NCBI GenBank assembly: GCA_018396395.1
Contig: JAGTQN010000038.1
Location: 526 to 14,000, forward strand
Reading direction: 5' to 3'
Length of the DNA stretch: 13,475 nucleotides
DNA from: Candidatus Bathyarchaeota archaeon
Lineage (GTDB): Archaea; Thermoproteota; CALKCG01; B24; JAGTQN01
A program made the translations under genes and the position numbers. The notes beneath the pieces were generated by a model. It ran no database searches and was not told the DNA's origin. It saw nothing but the letters and a program-made list of their open reading frames with translations. Shown piece after piece: positions 1 to 6,992 of this stretch. Numbering within the stretch: position 1 is the first letter of the stretch; each line of letters starts with the position of its first letter.

Positions 1-1824
1 AAAATCATACCTCTGAGGAATATGCAGGGAATAAATCCCGTCAATCCACCCTCCATGGAGGGTTTTATAGGCGTGGCATCCTCCTTTGTGAAGGTCAGGG
101 ATGAATTCGTACCGGCAGTCATGTTCGTCTTCGGGGATACACTTGTAACGGAAAACGCCGATGTTGCCCTATCATACTCGAGGAGGGGCTACAGGTCCGT
201 AACCATCGACGGGGATCTTTATGAGGCGGAGGGTAGCCTCGAGGGAGGCTATTATAGGGTCCCCCTGGAGCTCTCGAAGCTTCTTCCCAAGAAGGAGCAG
301 CTTTCAAGCCTGAACGAAGCCGTGGCGAAGCTTGAGGAGATCCTGAGGCAAAGGGATCAGGATATAAAAAATGTCAACGAAGAAATCGAGCGCCTTAGGG
401 GCGAATACCAGAAGAGGGAAGGTACCCTAAGGAGGTTCCAAGAGGAAGCCTCGGAAGTTTCGAAGAGTATGGAGAGGATCGAAAGAAACCTTAAGGAGCT
501 CGATGCGAGGATAAAGGAACTCGAAAGGCAGCGGCAGATCAACGAATCCTCAAGAATGAAGGATCAAGAGCTTCGGGAGAACTATATGAAGGAGATGGCC
601 GAACTCGAGGAGCGCATTAAGGCTGTTAGGGCTTCCATAGGACCGTCCATCATAGCCAAAACGGAGTCTGAGGCATCGGAGCTCCTCAAGGCAATAGCCC
701 AGATCCAGGAGGAACTCGCGAGGATTGACGCTTCCATGGCCTCTGTAGAGGCGAACATCACCTCAACCCTAAAGCCCGAGCTTGAAAGGTCCAAGACGGA
801 TCTGATGGGATTGGATTCACAGATCAAGTACTTGAATGAGCGCATAGAGGAATCATCGAAGGCCTTGGAGGCGGCTAGGGCCCAGCTCCAAGAAATGGAA
901 AGAATGAGGGAAGACCTTTCCAAGTCCTTATCAAACGTAAAGGACGAGACGAGGAAGTTCCAAGAAAGCCTTTCCTCGATAGACGAGGAACTTCGAGTCC
1001 TAGAGGAAAAGCAGGGAGCCCTTCTCAAGGAAATCCATGATCTGGAACTCCAGGTTCAGGCGAAGGTTTTGGAAAGATCCTTCTTAGAAGAGGAGCTTCG
1101 GAGGCTTGGCTATGAGAAGCCCCTAGAGGTTTCAGAGCTTCAAGTGAGGGAGGCAGAGGGGCTCCAGCCTAAGATCAAATCGGAACTGGATAGCCTTGGC
1201 TCCATAAATCAGCTAGCCATAGCCCAATACGCAGAGCAGAAGGAAAGCTACAAGCAGCTTTCCAGCAGGCTTAATGAGCTAGAACAGGAGAAGCTGTCGA
1301 TACTAAGATTCATAGAGGAGATCGAAGGTCAGAAACTTCAAGCCTTCCTAGATGTATACAACAAGGTCAACAAAAGCCTCGCCTTCTTCTTCAGCAAGCT
1401 GACAGGAGGCGGTCGATGCGAGCTGAAGCTCCAGAACCCTGAGGATCCCTTCTCAGGGGGCGTCGACCTCATAGCGGAGTTTCCTGGCAAGGGAGCCAGG
1501 TCCATAAGCTCAGCCAGTGGGGGGGAAAAGTCCGTAACTGCCTTGGCTTTCCTTTTCTCCATTAGCCAGATCCATCCAGCCCCCTTCTACCTTATGGATG
1601 AGGTGGATGCCCATCTTGATCCTTTCAATGTCGAAAGACTGGCCGAGCTCATTAAAGAATCGAGCAAGGGCCAACAGTTCATTTTTGTAAGCATAAAGGA
1701 TGCCCTTCTGGATAGGGCCGAGAAGGTCTATGGAGTTTTCGTCCAAGACGGCATTTCCAGGGTTGTAGCCCCCCTCCTTCCTCCCAAGGAAGAGGAAAGT
1801 CTAAGGTCAGTGAGCCTTGCATGA
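1..1824 (+). CDS. smc: Chromosome segregation protein SMC, C-terminal part (5' end outside window)
   Basis: SMC is a DNA-organising ATPase that works with the ScpA/ScpB kleisin complex. The frame is open from base 1, so the ATG at 22 is internal and the N-terminal head, first coiled coil and start of the hinge lie upstream; 607 residues are visible. The second half of the hinge comes first (roughly residues 15-85, with a VFGDTLV segment and a TIDGDL segment before a GG pair). About 350 residues of charged heptad-rich coiled coil follow. The C-terminal ATPase half-head comes last. The ABC signature SGGEKS is at nt 1516-1533, and Walker B plus D-loop (FYLMDEVDAHLD) at nt 1585-1620. The Walker A half is not visible. 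The stop overlaps the scpA start (ATGA), implying translational coupling. Identification is secure; Rad50 is excluded by the hinge and by the absence of a zinc hook. Confidence 0.96.
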   Translation, partial: KIIPLRNMQGINPVNPPSMEGFIGVASSFVKVRDEFVPAVMFVFGDTLVTENADVALSYSRRGYRSVTIDGDLYEAEGSLEGGYYRVPLELSKLLPKKEQLSSLNEAVAKLEEILRQRDQDIKNVNEEIERLRGEYQKREGTLRRFQEEASEVSKSMERIERNLKELDARIKELERQRQINESSRMKDQELRENYMKEMAELEERIKAVRASIGPSIIAKTESEASELLKAIAQIQEELARIDASMASVEANITSTLKPELERSKTDLMGLDSQIKYLNERIEESSKALEAARAQLQEMERMREDLSKSLSNVKDETRKFQESLSSIDEELRVLEEKQGALLKEIHDLELQVQAKVLERSFLEEELRRLGYEKPLEVSELQVREAEGLQPKIKSELDSLGSINQLAIAQYAEQKESYKQLSSRLNELEQEKLSILRFIEEIEGQKLQAFLDVYNKVNKSLAFFFSKLTGGGRCELKLQNPEDPFSGGVDLIAEFPGKGARSISSASGGEKSVTALAFLFSISQIHPAPFYLMDEVDAHLDPFNVERLAELIKESSKGQQFIFVSIKDALLDRAEKVYGVFVQDGISRVVAPLLPPKEEESLRSVSLA

Positions 1825-2540
1825 AGGAAGCCTCAGGCTCCTTGGATAAGCCCTTCTGGCTCAGGGAGCCCTGGTCCATCCTTTTCGACCTTGAAGGCCT
1901 CGAGAAAAAGGAGAAGGAAAGGGAAGTATGGTCCATAGATATTCGGGGCCTTTTGGAGTCCTTCCTAGAAGAGCTCCGGAGGCTTTCTTCCATAAACTTC
2001 TCCATTCCTGGCATGGCCCTTCTATCCTCAGCCATCATCCATAGGATAAAATCGGAGCTTGTCCTAAGGCTTGAGGAGCCCCTGAAGTCCCCACCTCCTG
2101 AGAAAAGCCTTCCCGAAGGACCTATACCAATCCTCCCCCTTCCGATACGCTATGAGTATGGGACCCTAACCATAGATGATCTCCTGAAAGCCATAAGGGA
2201 TATTCTGGCTTTGAAGCCCGAAGCCCCTCTTTCCAAGGATTTGTCCTCCAGTCCCCTCAAGGCTATGGCTATTCCCTCGGGGCTTCCATCCTTGGACCCC
2301 TACCTAGTGAAGATCGAGGAGTTAACTGATGGGCTCTATGAAAGGCTTCTGGGGCTCCTCAACAAGGATGCCTTCATACCTTTCTCGAAGGTCATCGAGA
2401 AGCTTCCAAGGAGGGAGGCCCTCATTACCTTCCTTGCCCTCCTATTCCTCGCATGTCGTGGGAAGCTCAACCTTTGGCAAGAGGAGGAGCCTGGAGAAAT
2501 ATACATAAGCCTTCCCCAGGGGATAGACCTTGAGCCGTAA
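1821..2540 (+). CDS. scpA: Segregation and condensation protein A (kleisin ScpA)
   Basis: ScpA is the kleisin that bridges SMC heads and binds ScpB. The 239-residue protein starts with the typical segment around residues 8-30 (KPFWLREPWSILFDLEGLEK). A helical stretch follows with IDIRGLLESFLEELRR and the conserved FSIPGMALLSSAIIHRIKSE pattern that contacts the SMC neck. A proline-rich linker (about residues 90-115) leads to a C-terminal winged-helix domain (about residues 165-235) ending in EIYISLP, which binds the SMC cap. The ATG overlaps the smc TGA by four bases. An AGGT at about 1804-1807 is a rather distant ribosome-binding site, so coupling to smc translation is likely. Length is on the short side, as usual for archaeal ScpA. 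Confidence 0.92.
   Translation: MKEASGSLDKPFWLREPWSILFDLEGLEKKEKEREVWSIDIRGLLESFLEELRRLSSINFSIPGMALLSSAIIHRIKSELVLRLEEPLKSPPPEKSLPEGPIPILPLPIRYEYGTLTIDDLLKAIRDILALKPEAPLSKDLSSSPLKAMAIPSGLPSLDPYLVKIEELTDGLYERLLGLLNKDAFIPFSKVIEKLPRREALITFLALLFLACRGKLNLWQEEEPGEIYISLPQGIDLEP
2518..2523 (+). promoter_or_regulatory. Shine-Dalgarno site supporting the scpB TTG start
   Basis: AGGGGA sits six bases before TTG 2530, inside the end of scpA. Because a stop codon lies just upstream in the scpB frame, this site decides between the two possible TTG starts (2530 and 2548). Confidence 0.55.
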
Positions 2541-3201
2541 GGGGCTTTTGGGGGACGAAGGAAAAAACGAGGGGGACGATGCTGAGAAGCTTCGTCTCAT
2601 AGAGGCTGCCCTCTACGTAGCTGGGCGCCCTTTGGATCTGAAGACCTTATGCTCCGTTACTGGCGAGAAAAGCAGGAAAAGGATTCTGAAGCTGGCAGAA
2701 AGGCTTCTACAGGAATATCGGAGACGTGAAGGGTCTTTAGAGATCCTTAAGCTTTCAGGGGACCGATTTGTAATGCAGCTTAAGGCTATCTACGCTCCCC
2801 TGGTCAGGAGGCTATCCATAAAGCCCCTCCTTTCATCAGGTCCCTTGAAGACTCTATCCTATGTCGCCCTCAACCAGCCCTTAACCCAGGCTGAACTGGT
2901 GGCGGCCAGGGGCTTGAAGTCCTATGGACATGTAAGGCAGCTTGAGAAGATGGGTCTTTTGGCCTCCGTGCCCTCAGGGAGGACGAAGGTTCTCAAGACT
3001 ACCGACATCTTTGCTGACTATTTCAACCTGAGTAGGGATCCGGGAACCATGAAGAGGCAGTTCAGAGCCCTATTGGAATCCCAGATGGCTGAAGGGCTAA
3101 AGGATTTAGGGGAGGCTCGGGAAGGGAGGGGCGTAGGCGATCGTAAGGAGGGAACGAATAAAGCTTTTAAGGAGCACAATACTTCCGAGAAGGGAGTCTA
3201 G
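2530..3201 (+). CDS. scpB: Segregation and condensation protein B (ScpB)
   Basis: ScpB is a double winged-helix protein that dimerises on the ScpA linker in the SMC complex. The 223-residue frame carries the family opening KLRLIEAALYVAGRPL (about residues 20-35). It then has the first winged helix with LKLSGDRFVMQL, and the second around SYVALNQPLTQAELVAARG and SGRTKVLKTTDIFADYF. The last ~35 residues are charged and low-complexity and probably disordered. The TTG start is the best available: an in-frame TAG lies at 2524-2526, and AGGGGA at 2518-2523 is well spaced from TTG 2530. TTG 2548 is the only other early candidate. The start overlaps the end of scpA by 11 nt, so the three genes form a coupled operon. 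Confidence 0.9.
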   Translation: MSRKGLLGDEGKNEGDDAEKLRLIEAALYVAGRPLDLKTLCSVTGEKSRKRILKLAERLLQEYRRREGSLEILKLSGDRFVMQLKAIYAPLVRRLSIKPLLSSGPLKTLSYVALNQPLTQAELVAARGLKSYGHVRQLEKMGLLASVPSGRTKVLKTTDIFADYFNLSRDPGTMKRQFRALLESQMAEGLKDLGEAREGRGVGDRKEGTNKAFKEHNTSEKGV

Positions 3202-3227
3202 AAAGATAAAGCTTGAGGTAATCCCCT

Positions 3228-3611
3228 ATGCCCTATTGGCATGATGACCTGAAGAAGAGGAAGAGGAGCGGAGGAAGACGCTGGCCCTTCAGGAATCGGA
3301 AGAAAGCGGAGCAGGGAGGCTATCCAGCTGAGACGATACTAGGCAATCCGAAGGTAAGGCTACAAAGGGCCAGAGGGGGGAATTTGAAACAAAAGCTCCT
3401 TAGTTCCAATGTTGCTAACGTCTTAGATCCAGCTTCCAAGAAGGTTCAGAGGCTTGAAATCCTCAGGGTCGTCCAAAACCCTGCCAATAGGGATTATAGC
3501 CGAAGGGGCATCATCACAAGGGGTGCGATCATTGAAACCCCCGCTGGAAGGGCAAGGGTTACTTCCCGCCCTGGTCAAGATGGTGTTGTAAACGCAGTAT
3601 TAATAGGATAG
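3228..3611 (+). CDS. rps8e: Small ribosomal subunit protein eS8 (S8e)
   Basis: This is a structural protein of the archaeal/eukaryotic small ribosomal subunit. The 127-residue length matches archaeal S8e. The strongly basic N-terminus (KKRKRSGGRRWPFRNRKK) precedes the family pattern GNPKVRLQRARGGNLKQKLL. The C-terminal half has NVLDPASKKVQRLEILRVV, NPANRDYSRRGIITRGAIIE and GRARVTSRPGQDGVVNAVLI, all characteristic. A GAGGT at 3215-3219 lies eight bases before the ATG. The gene is 26 nt after scpB with no obvious promoter between them, so it is probably the last gene of the smc-scpAB transcript or shares read-through from it. Confidence 0.96.
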   Translation: MPYWHDDLKKRKRSGGRRWPFRNRKKAEQGGYPAETILGNPKVRLQRARGGNLKQKLLSSNVANVLDPASKKVQRLEILRVVQNPANRDYSRRGIITRGAIIETPAGRARVTSRPGQDGVVNAVLIG

Positions 3612-3640
3612 GATCGAAGAAAGAAAAGTAGCTAGAGGGC

Positions 3641-3656
3641 TTTAAAAATAATATAC
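3641..3656 (+). promoter_or_regulatory. Probable TATA-box promoter of the SRP19 gene
   Basis: An A/T-only stretch begins TTTAAAAATA just after the S8e gene, preceded by a purine-rich AGAGGGC that could serve as BRE. Transcription would be expected about 25 bases downstream (near 3670), giving a leader of roughly 20 nt before the TTG start at 3689. This is inferred from archaeal promoter spacing only. Confidence 0.55.
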
Positions 3657-3688
3657 AATATTATGGAAGCCTGAAGGCTGGGAACTCC

Positions 3689-3988
3689 TTGAAGCTCAAA
3701 GATATGCTAATCGTCTGGCCGAGTTATTTCGATGTTTCCCTAAGCCGTTCCATGGGAAGGAAGGTTCCTAGAGCCATAGCCGTTGAAAGGCCCAAGCTGG
3801 GCGACCTATGCGAGGCCGCAGAACGCCTTAGCCTTAGATTTAAGGAGGTTAAGGATGCGAGGCATCCCCCAAGATGGTGGGAAGCCACTGGCTATCTCAT
3901 CATCGAGAAGAAGTTTTCCAAGGCAGCGACCTTAAGGCTGCTAGCCAAGGAACTAAAGGCTAAAGCCGGAGAATCGAAGAAAAAATAA
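3689..3988 (+). CDS. srp19: Signal recognition particle subunit SRP19
   Basis: SRP19 binds the tips of helices 6 and 8 of SRP 7S RNA and prepares the RNA to bind SRP54 for co-translational targeting. The 99-residue protein shows the family features in order: LIVWPSYFDVSLSRSMGRKV (about residues 7-26, with the basic loop that contacts RNA), RAIAVERPKLGDLCEAAERL (28-47), then the PRWWEATGYLII segment and a lysine-rich C-terminal tail. The TTG at 3689 gives a short N-terminal extension before ATG 3704. Both starts are possible; TTG fits the promoter spacing and the length of the family's first strand. The C-terminal KAGESKKK tail is typical of archaeal homologues. Confidence 0.93.
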   Translation: MKLKDMLIVWPSYFDVSLSRSMGRKVPRAIAVERPKLGDLCEAAERLSLRFKEVKDARHPPRWWEATGYLIIEKKFSKAATLRLLAKELKAKAGESKKK

Positions 3989-3998
3989 AATAAAATGA
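3978..3998 (-). terminator. Possible T-rich terminator of the TIM-barrel gene (minus strand)
   Basis: Read on the minus strand, the stretch is ATTTTATTTTATTTTTTC, an oligo-T pattern like archaeal intrinsic terminators. It lies about 110 nt past the stop of the minus-strand gene at 4108-5295 and overlaps the 3' end of SRP19, so the two convergent transcripts would overlap. It may equally be just the lysine/stop region of SRP19. Confidence 0.3.
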
Positions 3999-4107
3999 AT
4001 ATGGAAGGGGCAAAGGCTTCCTATTGGGATTTATCCTATATTTACTGATCCTTTGCTCACCTTGTTTAAAACAATTCCATTTCCTTTCTATCGTTATAGA
4101 ACCTTTA

Positions 4108-5295
4108 CTACCTCTTGATCAATGGCCTTATCGGTTCTAGGGCCATCTTAATCGCATCAAAGCACTTCTGATGGGCATTACCATAGTTGTAGAAGTTTAT
4201 CGTATCAACCCCCTCACTTTTTAAGGCATCTACTATGCCTGGACTAAGGTTGTAGGTACCTGGAAGGAGGTTAAAGCCCACCTGGATGCCAGCCCATGGG
4301 ACGATGAACCTTAGGATGGCAGCCTGATGCTTAAGCTGCTGCGGTCCTTGGGGGCTTATCATAAAGTTATCAACGATTCCCTGAAGCCTTTTTAGGGGAA
4401 GGGAAAGGTCCATAGGAAAGGCGATCTTCACTTTTCTTCGGCTTCTCCTAATCCTGTCCCTCACATCCTTAAGGCACTGAAGGATTGTTTCAGACTGGAA
4501 TTCCTCGAAGCGGCTTAGGCCCTCAACCTGACGTTCGATTTCCGTAAATGAAGGCGTACTGAAGGCTCCCCTAGAAATGGCATCCCAGACCTCGGGCTCC
4601 AGATCCAGGTAGACCTTCATTATAGCCTTTGCAGCCCCCGCCATGGCTTCCCAGTCGTATCCAGCATCCCTAGCAGCCCTTCTGCAAGCCTCGCAAAAAC
4701 AGAGCGTCAGGAGCCTTCCCACGATTCTATCGACTACGAGACCCCTAGGCGGGGGCATGACGGTTCCAAAACCCAAGGATTCGAGTTCAAGGCCATCAAC
4801 CCTATAGTTCGAGGTTATGTCCTCTAGCAAGGCGAGGAGATACTCCCTCGCATCGGGATTGTTGGGACAAAGCCATGTAGGATCCCTTAGCCCAAAGATG
4901 TTCTCCGTCGCAAACTCAGGGTTCTCTGCTGCCAGCCTCTCGTTCCTCGAACATATCGTCCAGGAGGAAACGCTAACTCCCCTTCTCTCGGCCTCCTCCG
5001 TCGCCACCCCTAGGGCATCGAAGCCCGAAAGCTGTCGACTAAGAATAGGCTTAAGCCTCGTATTCCTATAAAGTTCGAGGTGGGGCTTGAAGTACACGAC
5101 ACCAGCCTCGGGGATATATAGGCGCCTTTTCAGGTTATGGGGAAGGAAGAAACCTCCCCGAAAGGGTGGGCCTCCATGGTAGGTTGTTGCGAGGTTCACT
5201 GAGTTGAGCCCGGCCCTATCCACGATATTGTCGAAAACGACCTTGGGTCCATCGTCAAATAGGTCCCATGGGTGAAGGTACATTCCTGCGATCAA
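4108..5295 (-). CDS. TIM-barrel protein resembling hypothetical glycosyl hydrolases (GHL6/GHL10-like), function unknown
   Basis: The product is 395 residues with no signal peptide or membrane segment, so probably cytosolic. Order of visible elements: an opening strand and loop MYLHPWDLFDDG; a strand around GVVYFKPHLEL (65-75); the segment LCPNNPDAREYLLALLEDI (142-160); VDGLELESLGFG (167-177), with E170 and E172 at a strand end where barrel hydrolases keep catalytic acids; a CFCEAC cluster (C199, C201, C204) followed by RRAARDAGYDW; then late-barrel strands KIAFPMDLSL and GVDTINFYNYGN. The 'CPNNP...YLL...VDGL...C-x-C-x2-C' pattern resembles uncharacterised glycosyl-hydrolase-like families found in many metagenomic genomes. 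Sugar cleavage is not demonstrated. TTG 5295 is preferred because GGGTGATG precedes it closely; ATG 5283 is the alternative. The gene is monocistronic and convergent with SRP19. Confidence 0.75.
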   Translation of the reverse strand: MIAGMYLHPWDLFDDGPKVVFDNIVDRAGLNSVNLATTYHGGPPFRGGFFLPHNLKRRLYIPEAGVVYFKPHLELYRNTRLKPILSRQLSGFDALGVATEEAERRGVSVSSWTICSRNERLAAENPEFATENIFGLRDPTWLCPNNPDAREYLLALLEDITSNYRVDGLELESLGFGTVMPPPRGLVVDRIVGRLLTLCFCEACRRAARDAGYDWEAMAGAAKAIMKVYLDLEPEVWDAISRGAFSTPSFTEIERQVEGLSRFEEFQSETILQCLKDVRDRIRRSRRKVKIAFPMDLSLPLKRLQGIVDNFMISPQGPQQLKHQAAILRFIVPWAGIQVGFNLLPGTYNLSPGIVDALKSEGVDTINFYNYGNAHQKCFDAIKMALEPIRPLIKR

Positions 5296-5407
5296 GGCAT
5301 CACCCTAAAAAGGGGCTAAAAAGAAGGAGAAATAAAAATTAAACTGGGAATAGGAATTCCTATCGTATCAATATTATCCTTTCCTTTCCAATCCTTTCAT
5401 TTCTTTT

Positions 5408-5533
5408 TCAAAACCAATCGATTTTCTTATCATATCCAGACGATAACGTTTTACCTACCTCTTTTGCCACGGCGATGACCTTATTCTTGCATGGGTACTT
5501 AAGGTCGGAGAAACGTCTCGTACCGTACGCGTC
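5408..5533 (-). pseudogene. Open, protein-like segment without a start codon (41 codons)
   Basis: On the minus strand this frame is open between a TGA (5536-5534) and a TGA (5410-5408). It encodes a plausible globular sequence, with core KNKVIAVAKEVGKTLSSGYD and ending KKIDWF. It contains no ATG or TTG and only one late GTG. It is in the same reading frame as the four-cysteine frame just upstream (5546-5797), separated by TAA, three codons (K-A-R) and TGA. It could be the decayed 3' part of that gene. It could also be a separate small gene whose start (ATG 5537, one frame off) was lost to an indel, or chance. I do not recognise the family. Confidence 0.3.
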
Positions 5534-5545
5534 TCATCGGGCTTT

Positions 5546-5807
5546 TTAGGACAATGGATTACCTCGGCATTCGATGATACCCCTTGCACGTCTTATGAAG
5601 TTTTCGCATAGAAAACACTCGATAAAGGCTATTGTCTTTCCCTTGACAGGGCAGTCAACAGCATCTTTTCGCATCCGGTTTAACATCCTCGCTCCAAGTC
5701 CCTTGAGTTCCTCCTGAATTTCCTTAGGAACTGGAAGGCTCCTCTCGAGAGTCTTTGCCCCAATTCGATACCTTGGCTGAATGCTCAGCTTCCTCGCCCC
5801 CCTTCAT
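5546..5807 (-). pseudogene. Hidden small four-cysteine protein, frame broken by a G6 run (frameshift or sequencing error)
   Basis: The minus-strand frame 5797-5546 is open and protein-like but has no ATG/GTG/TTG until an internal ATG at 5686. An ATG at 5807, about 20 nt downstream of a TATA-like element, opens directly into six G's. Reading five G's instead joins it to this frame and gives an 86-residue protein. That protein runs from SIQPRYRIG (8-16) through PKEIQEELKGLG to four cysteines: C52, C64, C67, C80 (C-x11-C-x2-C-x12-C), in the context DCPVKGK, ECFLCENFIRR and IIECRG. The spacing suggests a zinc or iron-sulfur site. As written, ATG 5807 yields only 27 residues; ATG 5686 would give 46 residues that keep all four cysteines. 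I recall similar cysteine-containing small archaeal hypotheticals but cannot confirm homology. No function is assigned. Confidence 0.5.
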
Positions 5808-5822
5808 TAACAGGGCCGCCAG

Positions 5823-5833
5823 TTTTTAAAATT
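5823..5833 (-). promoter_or_regulatory. TATA-like element upstream of the hidden four-cysteine frame
   Basis: On the minus strand the sequence reads AATTTTAAAAA, centred about 20 bases before ATG 5807. That is close to the spacing for leaderless initiation in archaea, and it supports ATG 5807 as the true start of the frame broken by the G run. The element is nearly symmetric, so a plus-strand role is also possible. Confidence 0.4.
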
Positions 5834-5901
5834 GAGGGTGCAGGCATCGATCCTCCCGAATCGCATATGTCTTATCATAGCCCTTCGTAGTAACGCATAG
5901 G

Positions 5902-5917
5902 GTAAAATCCATAAATC
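5902..5917 (+). promoter_or_regulatory. Weak TATA-like region upstream of deoxyhypusine synthase
   Basis: GTAAAATCCATAAATC lies 30-45 bases before ATG 5947, so a start of transcription near 5935 would give a very short leader. The match to the archaeal TATA consensus is poor and no clear Shine-Dalgarno follows, consistent with a short-leader or leaderless transcript. Confidence 0.3.
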
Positions 5918-5946
5918 TCTAGGACTCCATCTTGAGCTAGATCCCT

Positions 5947-6927
5947 ATGGTTTCAAAAGCAAGAAAACGCAGCCCCTTCCTAAGGACTGAGGTTCGAGAT
6001 ATGAAACTCTGGGAGGGCATGGGAATTCAGGAGCTTATACGCCAAATGGGATATTCTGGCGGTTTTAGCGCCAAAAGCGTAGCGAAGGGGGTAGAAATCC
6101 TCACGGAGATGTTCAGGGATGAGGATTGCAAGGTCTTCCTATCCTTCCCAGCCTGTATCGTAGCCACAGGCCTTCGGGGAGTCCTGGCAGACCTCGTCAG
6201 GCGGGGTTTCGTAGATGTCATCATCACAGCCGGAGGCACCTTCGACCACGATCTGGCAAGGGCCTGGGGAGGATCCTACTATCATGGAAGTTTCTATGCC
6301 GATGATGTGGAACTCCATAAGGTCGGCATCCATAGGCTTGGAAACATCTTCATACCCATGGAGAACTATGGCATCCTGCTGGAGGCTAGGATGAAGCCGG
6401 TCCTAGAAGAGATAGCCAAGGCAAGCGCCAGGCTATCAGTAAGGGAGCTTGCCATAGAGTTCGGTAGTCGCCTTGAAGATCCTAACAGCATCCTTTTCCA
6501 AGCGGCTAGGGCAAAGGTTCCAGTCTACTCCCTCGGCATCCTTGACTCAGCCTTTGGAAGTCAGCTCTTCTTTTTTGCCCAGACTAGGGATTTCCAAGTG
6601 GACTTTTGGAAGGATATGAAGGAACTCATCGAGCTCGTCTTGGAAGCCAAAAGGACTGGAGCCATCATTATAGGCGGGGGCATAAGCAAGCATACCCTCA
6701 TATGGTTCAACCAGTTCAGGGGTGGCCTAGATATGGCAGTCTCGATAACAACAGCCGTTGAGTACGATGGAAGTCTATCAGGGGCAAGACTTAGGGAAGC
6801 CATATCCTGGGGAAAGGTGAAGGAAGGAGCCAAGGAGGTAACGATCGATGGAGAGGCGACGGTCCTTCTCCCCCTTATGCTTACGGCTGCTTATGAAGGC
6901 ATCGGGGAGGCACGATCGAAAGAATGA
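5947..6927 (+). CDS. dys: Deoxyhypusine synthase
   Basis: This NAD-dependent enzyme transfers the aminobutyl group of spermidine to a lysine of translation factor aIF5A, the first step of hypusine formation. The 326 residues match the archaeal family length. Visible motifs: IQELIRQMGYSGGFSAK near the N-terminus (about 27-43), VDVIITAGGTFDHDLAR (89-105, NAD region), GSFYADD, and the active-site block EYDGSLSGARLREAISWGKV. The catalytic lysine that forms the imine with the aminobutyl group is K290 (nt 6814-6816) in WGK. FPM/VLLPLMLTA-type C-terminal residues are present. ATG 5947 is used; ATG 6001 (MKLWEGMG) would remove a non-conserved N-terminus. A homospermidine-synthase-like activity cannot be excluded from sequence alone, but the WGK block fits true DHS. 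Confidence 0.93.
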   Translation: MVSKARKRSPFLRTEVRDMKLWEGMGIQELIRQMGYSGGFSAKSVAKGVEILTEMFRDEDCKVFLSFPACIVATGLRGVLADLVRRGFVDVIITAGGTFDHDLARAWGGSYYHGSFYADDVELHKVGIHRLGNIFIPMENYGILLEARMKPVLEEIAKASARLSVRELAIEFGSRLEDPNSILFQAARAKVPVYSLGILDSAFGSQLFFFAQTRDFQVDFWKDMKELIELVLEAKRTGAIIIGGGISKHTLIWFNQFRGGLDMAVSITTAVEYDGSLSGARLREAISWGKVKEGAKEVTIDGEATVLLPLMLTAAYEGIGEARSKE

Positions 6928-6950
6928 ATTAGAATTAGGAGAATGGATGC

Positions 6951-6960
6951 ATAAATTATA
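6951..6960 (+). promoter_or_regulatory. Probable TATA box for the small ORF / RACo-like gene
   Basis: ATAAATTATA lies in the gap after deoxyhypusine synthase. Initiation about 25 bases downstream (near 6980) would put a GGAAGAG ribosome-binding site and ATG 6993 just inside the transcript, and suggests the RACo-like gene has its own transcript rather than being co-transcribed with dys. Confidence 0.5.
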
Positions 6961-6992
6961 GAGTGAGTGCCTGGCATCGAGGAAGAGTCTTG

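Larger units (their letters stand above)
5296..5946. other. 651-nt stretch without a conventional gene
   Basis: Positions 5296-5407 are A/T-rich and probably hold the leader and promoter of the minus-strand TIM-barrel gene; AATTTTTATTT on the minus strand near 5330-5340 is a weak TATA candidate. Positions 5408-5807 carry the two minus-strand protein-like frames described separately. Positions 5808-5946 probably hold divergent promoter elements for the cysteine frame and for deoxyhypusine synthase. Short imperfect repeats (CGTCTC twice around 5515-5535) were seen. I found no tRNA, CRISPR or transposon signature. Confidence 0.6.

Noticed and set aside
582..1028. 148-codon minus-strand frame opposite the SMC coiled coil
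   Set aside because: Serine-rich antisense shadow of a coiled-coil region with biased codon use; no independent features.
5510..5536. Repeated CGTCTC and a small GAGA-loop-TCTC hairpin
   Set aside because: The stem is only four base pairs and the repeat only six bases; not enough for an operator or recombination site.
5875..5949. Short minus-strand frame ending FYPMRYYEGL followed by TGA TAA
   Set aside because: Only about 24 codons, no start codon at its beginning, and it overlaps the 5' end of deoxyhypusine synthase. It looks protein-like but is too short to support.
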